A DNA stretch of 64,000 nucleotides. Origin: an uncultured Mesonia sp. (lineage in GTDB: Bacteria; Bacteroidota; Bacteroidia; Flavobacteriales; Flavobacteriaceae). Each line of letters begins with the position of its first letter. Positions within the stretch are counted from its first letter, which is position 1. A program made the translations under genes and the position numbers. Where the stretch lies: assembly GCA_947499595.1 (NCBI GenBank), contig CANMOY010000008.1:41757-105756 (forward strand), in the 5' to 3' direction. A model generated the notes under the pieces. It searched no databases. It was not told the origin of the DNA and worked only from the letters and a program-made list of their open reading frames with translations. Shown here in pieces: positions 37,289 through 45,367 of the stretch.

Positions 37289-37993
37289 ATGGAAGCAATT
37301 ATAAAATTAGTTATTTGTTTATTGAGCCTAACTAGCTTTGCGCAAGTAGCCCCACTAGAAAATCATACTTGGTATTTAGAAAAATTGGTGATCAACGGGA
37401 ATGATGTATTTCCGCCACAAAATTTAAATCCTTATAATGATTTTAACTGGAACAATCAACAAGATTATTTTGTAGTGCAATCTTGTTCGGATTTACTTGG
37501 AATAATGATTTATGATGACGGGAATAGTCAATTCACTATAACCAATTCTTCGGTAGGACCAGGCGAATGTCCGAGTGTTCCAGATGCTGATATGTTTGAT
37601 ACCACGTATATCTTCGAGTTTTATGATTTCTATACTGGTCATCCAACCCCATTTACTTATGCTTTTACTAATGTATCCAATTATATTGTCTTAACAATTA
37701 CTAGCGCCAATGGGGATCAAGCCATATACCGTAACCAACAACTTGGGGTTTCTAGCAATGACAAATTAGAAGTTGACCTTTATCCTAATCCCGCAACAAG
37801 CAGTTTTCAATTAGATATAAATGCTGGGAGCAATATTAAAACAGTTCGTATTTTTTCCGTTAACGGAAAAGAAGTAATGTATTTTAAGCAACCACAAGGC
37901 AGTTATAATGTATCTCAACTTTCACCAGGTATTTATTTTGTAAAAATTGAGGGTGAATACGTTAAGAATAATATCAAGCTTTTAAAAATTTAA
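37289..37993 (+). CDS. Secreted T9SS type A protein, tandem copy 2
   Basis: This 234-residue second copy has nearly the same signal peptide, constant mature N-terminus and sorting domain as copy 1 (the last about 80 residues differ at only a few positions), but a quite different middle (about residues 40-140; NPYNDFNWNNQQDYFVVQ, two cysteines, PSVPDADMFDTTYIFEFYDF). The start is the ATG at 37289 in ATGGAAGCA, 3 nt after copy 1's stop, within a repeated boundary AAATTTAAATCATG. The pattern of constant ends and a swapped centre suggests duplication followed by gene conversion at the ends or fast change in the centre. Confidence 0.85.
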   Translation: MEAIIKLVICLLSLTSFAQVAPLENHTWYLEKLVINGNDVFPPQNLNPYNDFNWNNQQDYFVVQSCSDLLGIMIYDDGNSQFTITNSSVGPGECPSVPDADMFDTTYIFEFYDFYTGHPTPFTYAFTNVSNYIVLTITSANGDQAIYRNQQLGVSSNDKLEVDLYPNPATSSFQLDINAGSNIKTVRIFSVNGKEVMYFKQPQGSYNVSQLSPGIYFVKIEGEYVKNNIKLLKI

Positions 37994-37996
37994 ATC

Positions 37997-38686
37997 ATGA
38001 AAGCAATTATAAAATTAGTTATTTGTTTGTTAAGCCTAACTAGCTTTGCGCAAGTAGCCCCACTAGAAAATCATACTTGGTATTTAGAAAAATTGGTAAT
38101 TAACAATACAGACTTTTCTGTGCCGAATGGGTTTAGTAATTCTTATTTCGCAAATTTTACTAACGGTGCAGATTATTCCCTAAATGCACCCTGTTATCCC
38201 ATTCAAGGAACATTAAGCTATAGTCAAAACCAAACTTTTAATATCAATGATGCAAGTTCACCTTTAGACTGTGACGGCTTGCCTCAGCAAGTAACAGAAT
38301 ATGATGAAAAAATAATGTTTAGCATTAATCTTTCAAACAATCCATTTTCTTACGTCTTTAGTTACAAGTCCAATTATATTGAACTAACAATTACTAACGC
38401 CAATGGCGATCAAGCTATATACCGTAACCAACAACTTGGGATTTCTAACAATGACAAACCAGAAGTTGATCTTTATCCTAACCCCGCAACAAGCAGTTTT
38501 CAATTAGATAAAGATGCTGGGAGCAATGTTAAAACAGTTCGTATTTTTTCCGTTAACGGAAAAGAAGTAATGCATTTTAAAAAACCACAAGGCAGTTATA
38601 ATATATCTCAACTTTCACCGGGTATTTATTTTGTAAAAATTGAGGGTCAAATAGGGCAGAAAATGAAGAAAATCATTATAGAATAA
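37997..38686 (+). CDS. Secreted T9SS type A protein, tandem copy 3
   Basis: This 229-residue third copy has the same signal peptide and constant start, and a middle that resembles copy 1 (CYPIQGTLSYSQNQTFNIN...LDCDGLPQQV) rather than copy 2. The sorting domain is shared (VDLYPNPATSSFQLD), but the last 12 residues differ: GQIGQKMKKIIIE instead of GEYVKNNMKLLKI. The KKIIIE ending is closer to the usual T9SS type A end, so the tails of copies 1 and 2 look derived. A bidirectional terminator follows. Confidence 0.85.
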   Translation: MKAIIKLVICLLSLTSFAQVAPLENHTWYLEKLVINNTDFSVPNGFSNSYFANFTNGADYSLNAPCYPIQGTLSYSQNQTFNINDASSPLDCDGLPQQVTEYDEKIMFSINLSNNPFSYVFSYKSNYIELTITNANGDQAIYRNQQLGISNNDKPEVDLYPNPATSSFQLDKDAGSNVKTVRIFSVNGKEVMHFKKPQGSYNISQLSPGIYFVKIEGQIGQKMKKIIIE

Positions 38687-38704
38687 GCTGCCTAAGTCAT
38701 AATT

Positions 38705-38737
38705 AAAAAACCTAACTGAGTAGTTAGGTTTTTTTTT
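38705..38737. terminator. Bidirectional terminator between the T9SS array and prfC
   Basis: A 13-bp stem AAAAAACCTAACT/AGTTAGGTTTTTT with loop GAGT has a T run on both strands. It serves the plus-strand array and the minus-strand prfC, whose stop is 23 nt away. Confidence 0.9.
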
Positions 38738-38759
38738 AGTTTTATTTTTAAAATAAAGT

Positions 38760-40346
38760 TTAGAACTCAGAAGTGAGATGAAATTTAATTGTTGGGTATT
38801 TTTGTTGGGTCATTTGCAATGAAAATGCAGAATCGGCTAAAAATACCAATTGGTTCTTTTTATCTTTGGCTAAATATTTAGCCTTTACCCTTTTAAACTC
38901 TTTAAACTCCTCATTTTTTTCATCAGAGGGTTCTACCCACAGCGCTTTATACACATTTAGATTTTCATAATTGCATTTTGCCCCATACTCATGTTCCAAT
39001 CTGTACTGTATAACCTCAAATTGTAAGGCGCCTACAGTACCAATTACCTTTCGGTTATTCAACTCGAGTTTAAATAGTTGTGCCACTCCTTCATCCATCA
39101 ATTGGTCAATACCTTTTTCTAGCTGCTTTGACTTCATGGGGTCTGCATTGTTGATGTATCTAAAATGCTCTGGACTAAAACTAGGTATTCCTTTGTATTG
39201 CATTTTTTCGCCTTCGGTAAGCGTGTCGCCTATTTTAAAGTTGCCTGTGTCGTGCAAGCCTACGATGTCACCCGGATATGAAATATCTACGATTTCTTTT
39301 TTCTCTGCAAAAAAGGCATTGGGACTACTAAACTTCACCTTCTTTTGATTTCTTACGTGTAAATAGGGCTTGTTACGCTCAAAAGTTCCCGAGACAATTT
39401 TCACAAAAGCCAGTCTATCTCTGTGTTTAGGATCCATATTGGCATGTATTTTAAACACGAATCCGCTAAATTTATCTTCTGTAGGTTCTACCAAACGCGT
39501 ATCGCTTTCTTTAGGCCTGGGGCTAGGAGCAATTCTTATAAAACAATCAAGCAATTCTCTCACTCCAAAATTATTTAAAGCACTACCAAAAAATACGGGT
39601 TGTAAATCGGCTTTTCTGTATTCTTCAATATCAAACTCAGGATAAACGCTTAAGGCCAAGTCTAAATTATCTCTTAGCTCTTCGGCGTGTTTTTCGCCAA
39701 TTAGTTCATCGAGTTCTGGGTTTTTAATTTCATCTATTTCTACCGTTTCCTCAATATCTTTTCGAGGGTCTCCAGTAAATAGATTTACATTTTTCTCCCA
39801 AATATTATAAATCCCTTTGAAATCATATCCCATACCAATAGGAAAACTTAGTGGAGTGACGTGTAAGCCTAACTTTTGCTCAATTTCATCAAGCAAATCA
39901 AAAGCATCTTTTCCTTCTCGGTCTAGTTTATTGATGAAAACAATAATGGGTATTTTGCGCATACGGCAAACCTTAACCAATTTTTCGGTTTGTTCTTCGA
40001 CTCCTTTAGCTACATCTACCACCACAATAACACTATCTACTGCAGTTAAAGTTCTAAAGGTGTCTTCGGCAAAATCCTTGTGACCCGGCGTATCTAGAAT
40101 ATTGATTTTAATATCTTTATATTCAAAAGCTAGTACCGAGGTGGCCACAGAAATACCACGTTGGCGCTCAATTTCCATAAAATCACTAGTGGCGCCTTTT
40201 TTTATTTTATTAGATTTTACCGCTCCAGCCTCTTGAATGGCCCCTCCAAAAAGCAATAATTTTTCTGTAAGCGTAGTTTTACCGGCATCAGGATGCGAAA
40301 CGATACCAAAGGTTCTACGCTTGTTTATTTCTTGTTTTAACTTCAT
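38760..40346 (-). CDS. prfC: Peptide chain release factor 3
   Basis: From the ATG at 40346 the protein is 528 residues, the normal RF3 length; the frame is open 63 codons further but that extension is unlike RF3 and passes the promoter box. The G1 motif SHPDAGKTTLTEK is at residues 16-28, the switch region RGISVATSV follows, then DTPGHKDF, and NKLDREGKD at G4. RF3 is a GTPase that recycles RF1/RF2 after termination. A -7 box ends 4 nt before the start, so the message may be leaderless. Confidence 0.95.
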   Translation of the reverse strand: MKLKQEINKRRTFGIVSHPDAGKTTLTEKLLLFGGAIQEAGAVKSNKIKKGATSDFMEIERQRGISVATSVLAFEYKDIKINILDTPGHKDFAEDTFRTLTAVDSVIVVVDVAKGVEEQTEKLVKVCRMRKIPIIVFINKLDREGKDAFDLLDEIEQKLGLHVTPLSFPIGMGYDFKGIYNIWEKNVNLFTGDPRKDIEETVEIDEIKNPELDELIGEKHAEELRDNLDLALSVYPEFDIEEYRKADLQPVFFGSALNNFGVRELLDCFIRIAPSPRPKESDTRLVEPTEDKFSGFVFKIHANMDPKHRDRLAFVKIVSGTFERNKPYLHVRNQKKVKFSSPNAFFAEKKEIVDISYPGDIVGLHDTGNFKIGDTLTEGEKMQYKGIPSFSPEHFRYINNADPMKSKQLEKGIDQLMDEGVAQLFKLELNNRKVIGTVGALQFEVIQYRLEHEYGAKCNYENLNVYKALWVEPSDEKNEEFKEFKRVKAKYLAKDKKNQLVFLADSAFSLQMTQQKYPTIKFHLTSEF

Positions 40347-40350
40347 GCGG

Positions 40351-40358
40351 CAAAAATA
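40351..40358 (-). promoter_or_regulatory. -7 promoter box for prfC, predicted leaderless
   Basis: On the minus strand TATTTTTG ends 4 nt before the prfC ATG. TTTTG lies 17 nt further upstream (40376-40380), slightly closer than the usual 19. Confidence 0.6.
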
Positions 40359-40465
40359 CTTAAATTTTGTTGAAACAAAACCTCCTGTTTTTAATTCTGA
40401 TTGATTATTGTAAATAATAAAAAAGTATGTAACTTTTAACCAATTAATTTTTATTAAATAATGCG

Positions 40466-40473
40466 TACCTTTA
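40466..40473 (+). promoter_or_regulatory. Possible -7 box for the surface-module operon
   Basis: TACCTTTA matches TAnnTTTG in seven of eight positions, 78 nt before the ATG at 40552. The 205-nt divergent region with prfC is very AT-rich and has no better candidate on this strand. Confidence 0.3.
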
Positions 40474-40551
40474 CCCCAAATTAAAATTTTATTCTTCTGT
40501 ACTTGAGTGGATAAGCTTTTATTAAACCTAACCAATAAATTTTCTTTCTAT

Positions 40552-43500
40552 ATGAAGGTGTTTTTACGAGTTCTGTTTTTACTCTTTTTCTTATTTGTTT
40601 TTGTTTTTTCTTATTCTCAGCAAAAACAACCGCCATCAATTTTTAGCATAGACGCTATTATTTTAGGAAACAACAGCGTATTTGCCACTACCACTGTATC
40701 GGGTAGAATTTATCGAGATGCTAATAATAATGGTACCCAGGATCCGTTTGAGAATGGTATCCCTAACGTAGATGTTTTAATTTTTGGGGCAACCATTTCT
40801 CAAGCTGTTTCAACCGATGCTAACGGAGATTGGATAGCGGTTATCGATCCGGGGCCAACCACTATTGCTATTGATAATACTGATTTACCTCCAGGGTATA
40901 TTCAAACAGAAGGTACAAATCCACAAACCATTAATGCTGTTGCCAATGTCGATAATTTTACCGATAAGGATGGTTTTTATTTTGAAGGTCAAATAAACGG
41001 TCATTTATATTTTGATGTCAATGGTAATGGATCACAAGATTCAGGCGAACCCGATATGCCTAATGTCACCATAAACATTACCGATACTTTTGGGCAAGTT
41101 ACCAGTGTGAGTACAGATGCCAATGGAGACTGGCTAGCTACGGTTGCAGCTGTAGACGTAAGTATTGATATAGATGATAACGACCCCGACTTCCCTACAG
41201 GAGCTATACAAACTGAAGGAACAGATCCTACCCCTTTTACGGTAATCAATAATACCAATACTTTTACCGAAAATGACGGTTTTTATGAACAAGGTATATT
41301 AGAAGGGCATCTTTATTTAGATGTAAATGGTAACGGAACACAAGACACAAGTGAACCAGATTTAGCCAATATCGATGTGAACGTTGTTGATGCTTTGGGA
41401 ACTACTCATGCCTTAATTACTGATGCAAACGGAAACTGGTCGGTAATTTTGCCAGCAGGAAATGCTACCTCTACCATAGATGTTAATGATCCCGATTTCC
41501 CCACAGGAGCGGTGCAAACCGAAGGTACTAACCCTACTACAACTATGGTGGTGAACAATCAAACCGTTAGCGATGATGGAGTGTTAAATGATGGTTTTTT
41601 TGAATCAGGCACATTAGAGGGGCACGCTTATCTTGATAAAAATGGAAATGGAAGTCAAGACCCTACAGAGCCAGACTTGATCAACGTAGATGTAAACATT
41701 ACAACTTCTTTAGGTACTAACTTGGTTGTGGTTACAGATGCTGCAGGAAATTGGAGTGCTATGGTTCCTATTGGGAATACCACCGCTTTTATAGATGTAA
41801 ATGATCCTGATTTCCCCACTGGTGCTATACAGACAGAAGGAACCAATCCTACCACAAGTTTTGTTACTTTGAATACGGTGGTAAGCGATGACGGGACTAC
41901 AGTAAATGATGGATTTTATGAAGTAGGTACCTTAGAAGGTCGAGTTTATTTTGACGCTAATGGTAACGGTACCCAAGACAATCAAGAAACAGGTATTGCC
42001 AACGTTAGAGTAAATATTACCGATGTGTTTAACACTACTCAAGTAGTTACCACTGATGGAAACGGAGATTGGTCTGTAAACTTGCCAGCAGGTACAGCAG
42101 TTTCAGACATTGAGAATAGCGATTTGCCAAACGGGGTGGTGCAAACCGAAGGAACAGATCCTACAACCAGCACCATTGTGACAGGTCAAATTACAAGCGA
42201 TGACGGACCCAATACCAATGATGGTTTCTTTGCTGAAGGCACACTGCTAGGCCACTTGTACCACGACCAAAATAATAACGGTGTTCAAGATGCGGGAGAA
42301 CCTAATCTACCCAATGTAGATGTTCAGATAACCAATAGCTTGGGTAATACTACGGTGGTCACTACTAATGCAACTGGAGATTGGTCCATTACCACTCCAG
42401 TGGGAAATACAACTTCTTTAATCGATGTTAACGATCCAGATTTTTTAGTAGGAGCCGTACAAACCCAGGGTACGAATCCTACCACTACTGCCATTACGGC
42501 AAATAACGTTTTAAATGAAGTTCCAGACGGATTTTATTTGCCAGCTCAAAACTTAGGTACGCTGCAAGGTCATCTTTATTTTGATAGCAACGGAAACGGA
42601 ACTCAAGATGCCGGTGAGCCCGATTTAAGTTATGTAGATGTGGTAATAACCGATTCGCAAGGAATAATTCAAGTGGTAACTACAAATACTGCGGGCGATT
42701 GGAGTGCAAACGTGCCAGCCGGTAATACGCAATCGGCTATTGATAGAAATGATCCAGATTTTCCTGCGGGTGCCATTCAAACCGAAGGTACAGACCCTAG
42801 TATTACCGCTGTTACTGCCAATAATACGATAAGCGAAACACCAGATGGCTTCTCATTTACAAATCAGGCAACAGGAACTTTACAAGGTCATGTATACTAC
42901 GATGTAAATGGTAACGGAACCCAAGATAGTGGTGAACCCAATTTTTCAAATGTTCAAATTATTGTTCAGGATGCCGCAAACTTAATCTATAATACTGTTA
43001 CCGATGCCAATGGAGATTGGTCTGTAGTGGTTAATGCAGGGGCTGCGACCTCAAACATTAACAATGCCGACTTACCACCTGGTTTTGTGCAAACCCAAGG
43101 TACTGATCCTACAACAACTAATGTAGTAGCCAATACCGTAACAGCTGAGACTCCCGATGGCTTTACAGATTCAAACTTACCTCTTGGTGAATTAACGGGA
43201 CATATCTATTTTGATAGTAATAATAATGCCACCCAGGATACTGGAGAACCCAATTTGCCTAATGTAGATGTGCAAATCATAGATGTGAATGGTATAATAC
43301 AAGTAATTTCTACAGATGCTAATGGAGATTGGAAGGTAACGGTACCCGAAGGTTTAACCACTTCAGATATAGTCTTAACCGATCCAGATATGCCTGCGAA
43401 TGTGGTTCAGACCGAGGGTTCTAATCCAACAATAACTGTAGTGGTACAAAATACTTCTACAAGCGAAGTGCCAGATGGTTTCTTTTTACCTAATACTCAA

Positions 43501-44424
43501 TTTGGAATGCTTCAAGGTCATTTGTATGAGGATTCAAATAATAATGGCACACAAGATGCCGGCGAACCCGACTTACCTAATGTTGACGTAGTAATAACCG
43601 ATGCACTGGGTATACAACAAACCTTGGTTACCGATGCTGCCGGAAATTGGAGTGTTAGCGTGCCAGAGGGTATAACCCGTAGCGAAATTCAAACTACAGA
43701 TCCAGATTTTCCTGCTGGTGCGGTACAAACCCAAGGAACAAACCCTACGCTTACCGTGGTGGTGGCAAACACTACAACCAGTGAAGTACCTGACGGATTT
43801 TTCGCCATCGGTAATGAAGTTGAAGTTTTTAGAGGGATTGTTTACTTGGATGTAAACGGTAACGGAACCCAAGATGACAATGAGCCAGGTATTCCAAACA
43901 TTCCGGTACAAATCACCGATGGTCAAGGAAATATGATTCAAGTACAAACAGATAGTCAAGGGGAATGGGAAGAAGAGATATTTACAGGGCAAGTATTGTC
44001 TTATATAGATGTAGATAGTCCTAATTTTCCCTCCTACTCGTATCAGACAGAAGGGAGTAATCCTAGTAGTTTTACTTTGCTGAAGGATACACCAATTTTC
44101 GAGAAAAATGGTTATCACTTAGAACCTTTACACATATACAATGCGATTTCTCCTAATGGTGATGGTAAAAATGACGTACTTATTATTCAAGGTATCGAGC
44201 GTTATCCTGATAATGAATTCAAGGTGTTCAATCGTTGGGGAGTGTTGGTTTATGAAGCGAAAGGTTATGGACAAGACAATAAGTTTTTTACTGGCTTTAG
44301 TCAAGGAAGAGCCACCCTTAATAAGGATGAAAAATTACCTTCAGGAACTTACTTTTACACCTTAAAGTATAGAGATAGTAATAATCAAGAACGAGATTTA
44401 GACGGTTATTTGTACATCAATTAA
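40552..44424 (+). CDS. Giant SdrD B-like repeat surface protein with T9SS type B sorting domain
   Basis: The protein is 1290 residues from the ATG at 40552; a GTG 15 codons earlier is less likely because the signal peptide starts at MKVFLRVLFLLFF. Eleven copies of an SdrD B-like domain of about 105 residues follow, each opening GHLYxDxNGNGTQDxGEP, a DxNxNGxxD calcium-binding loop, and continuing NVDVxITDxxG and TDAxGNWSVxVPxG. The last about 90 residues (SPNGDGKNDVL...FKVFNRWGVLVYEA...GTYFYTLKYRD) are a gliding-motility-type (CHU/type B) T9SS sorting domain. It is probably a Ca2+-stiffened surface adhesin or motility adhesin. The PorP/SprF and OmpA-like genes follow directly, as for SprB-type adhesins. 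Confidence 0.92.
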   Translation: MKVFLRVLFLLFFLFVFVFSYSQQKQPPSIFSIDAIILGNNSVFATTTVSGRIYRDANNNGTQDPFENGIPNVDVLIFGATISQAVSTDANGDWIAVIDPGPTTIAIDNTDLPPGYIQTEGTNPQTINAVANVDNFTDKDGFYFEGQINGHLYFDVNGNGSQDSGEPDMPNVTINITDTFGQVTSVSTDANGDWLATVAAVDVSIDIDDNDPDFPTGAIQTEGTDPTPFTVINNTNTFTENDGFYEQGILEGHLYLDVNGNGTQDTSEPDLANIDVNVVDALGTTHALITDANGNWSVILPAGNATSTIDVNDPDFPTGAVQTEGTNPTTTMVVNNQTVSDDGVLNDGFFESGTLEGHAYLDKNGNGSQDPTEPDLINVDVNITTSLGTNLVVVTDAAGNWSAMVPIGNTTAFIDVNDPDFPTGAIQTEGTNPTTSFVTLNTVVSDDGTTVNDGFYEVGTLEGRVYFDANGNGTQDNQETGIANVRVNITDVFNTTQVVTTDGNGDWSVNLPAGTAVSDIENSDLPNGVVQTEGTDPTTSTIVTGQITSDDGPNTNDGFFAEGTLLGHLYHDQNNNGVQDAGEPNLPNVDVQITNSLGNTTVVTTNATGDWSITTPVGNTTSLIDVNDPDFLVGAVQTQGTNPTTTAITANNVLNEVPDGFYLPAQNLGTLQGHLYFDSNGNGTQDAGEPDLSYVDVVITDSQGIIQVVTTNTAGDWSANVPAGNTQSAIDRNDPDFPAGAIQTEGTDPSITAVTANNTISETPDGFSFTNQATGTLQGHVYYDVNGNGTQDSGEPNFSNVQIIVQDAANLIYNTVTDANGDWSVVVNAGAATSNINNADLPPGFVQTQGTDPTTTNVVANTVTAETPDGFTDSNLPLGELTGHIYFDSNNNATQDTGEPNLPNVDVQIIDVNGIIQVISTDANGDWKVTVPEGLTTSDIVLTDPDMPANVVQTEGSNPTITVVVQNTSTSEVPDGFFLPNTQFGMLQGHLYEDSNNNGTQDAGEPDLPNVDVVITDALGIQQTLVTDAAGNWSVSVPEGITRSEIQTTDPDFPAGAVQTQGTNPTLTVVVANTTTSEVPDGFFAIGNEVEVFRGIVYLDVNGNGTQDDNEPGIPNIPVQITDGQGNMIQVQTDSQGEWEEEIFTGQVLSYIDVDSPNFPSYSYQTEGSNPSSFTLLKDTPIFEKNGYHLEPLHIYNAISPNGDGKNDVLIIQGIERYPDNEFKVFNRWGVLVYEAKGYGQDNKFFTGFSQGRATLNKDEKLPSGTYFYTLKYRDSNNQERDLDGYLYIN

Positions 44425-44433
44425 TAAAATAGT

Positions 44434-45363
44434 ATGAACAAGAATTTTTTTCTTTTAATCATAAGTATGGTGCTTTTTGTGCCATTTAGTAATGCACAAC
44501 AAGACGCACAATTTACACAATATATGTACAATCCGCTTAGCTTTAACCCAGCCTATGCGGGTAGTCGTGATGTGCTTAGTGCCGTTCTAATTCATCGTTC
44601 ACAATGGTTGGGCGTACAAGGAGCTCCAACCACACAGCATTTGAGTGGTCATAGCCCAATAAATGAGACTATGAGTGTAGGCTTAAATATTATGCGTGAT
44701 GAGGTAGGGCCAATGCAAGAAAATACTATTCAAGCAAGTTATAGCTACGGTATTTTTCTTAATCGAAGCTTGAGACTTAACTTCGGTTTGCAATTGGGAG
44801 CAAATTTACTCGATGTAGATTTTAATAAATTATCAATTAGAGACCCTAATGATCCCAACTTTGCCGAAAATATCGATAAGAAGTTTTCGCCACAATTCGG
44901 TTTAGGTGCCATGCTATATGATGAAAATTATTATATTGGAATTAGCGTTCCAAATCTGGTTGAAACCGAACATTTTGATCAATCCAATAATTCAAATTCG
45001 AAAACTTTAGTAAAAGAAAAAGCCTCTTTCTATCTAACTGGGGGGTACGTTTGGCAAGTTTCTCCCAATTTAAAATTTAAGCCTACTTTACTATCAAAAA
45101 TTACAACGGGCTCTCCCTTGCAAATAGATATTTCAACAAACTTCTTGTTGTATGATAAATTTACGCTAGGAGCTGCTTACCGTTGGGATTCGGCTATAAG
45201 TGCATTGGCTGCATTTCAAATTTCAGACTCCTGGTTGATAGGTGTTGCCTACGATATGGAAACAACTTCATATTCAGCCTACAACAATGGTAGCTTAGAA
45301 GCCTTTTTGAGATTTGAATTATTCAAGAAATACAATAAAATGCTAACGCCACGATTCTTCTAA
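44434..45363 (+). CDS. PorP/SprF family type IX secretion outer-membrane protein
   Basis: This 309-residue protein has a signal peptide (about 1-21, ...VPFSNAQ), then DAQFTQYMYNPLSFNPAYAGSRD (quoted in part: YNPLSFNPAYAGSRD), the diagnostic N-terminal motif of PorP/SprF. The rest is beta-rich and ends with RFF. Members of this family are outer-membrane barrels that help to deliver or hold a T9SS type B cargo encoded next to them; here the cargo is the upstream repeat adhesin (gap 9 nt). It probably has no general role in T9SS. Confidence 0.92.
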   Translation: MNKNFFLLIISMVLFVPFSNAQQDAQFTQYMYNPLSFNPAYAGSRDVLSAVLIHRSQWLGVQGAPTTQHLSGHSPINETMSVGLNIMRDEVGPMQENTIQASYSYGIFLNRSLRLNFGLQLGANLLDVDFNKLSIRDPNDPNFAENIDKKFSPQFGLGAMLYDENYYIGISVPNLVETEHFDQSNNSNSKTLVKEKASFYLTGGYVWQVSPNLKFKPTLLSKITTGSPLQIDISTNFLLYDKFTLGAAYRWDSAISALAAFQISDSWLIGVAYDMETTSYSAYNNGSLEAFLRFELFKKYNKMLTPRFF

Positions 45364-45367
45364 AAAA

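Noticed and set aside
40347..40535. 63-codon N-terminal extension of RF3
   Set aside because: RF3 proteins begin shortly before the P-loop, and the promoter box at 40351-40358 is downstream of the extended start.
43573..44118. 181-codon minus-strand frame
   Set aside because: It lies opposite the repeat adhesin gene; the reading-frame openness comes from the repetitive Asn/Asp/Thr-rich coding sequence on the other strand.
40552..44424. CRISPR-like or tandem DNA repeat
   Set aside because: The period is about 315 bp and repeats are conserved as protein, not as identical DNA; no spacers.
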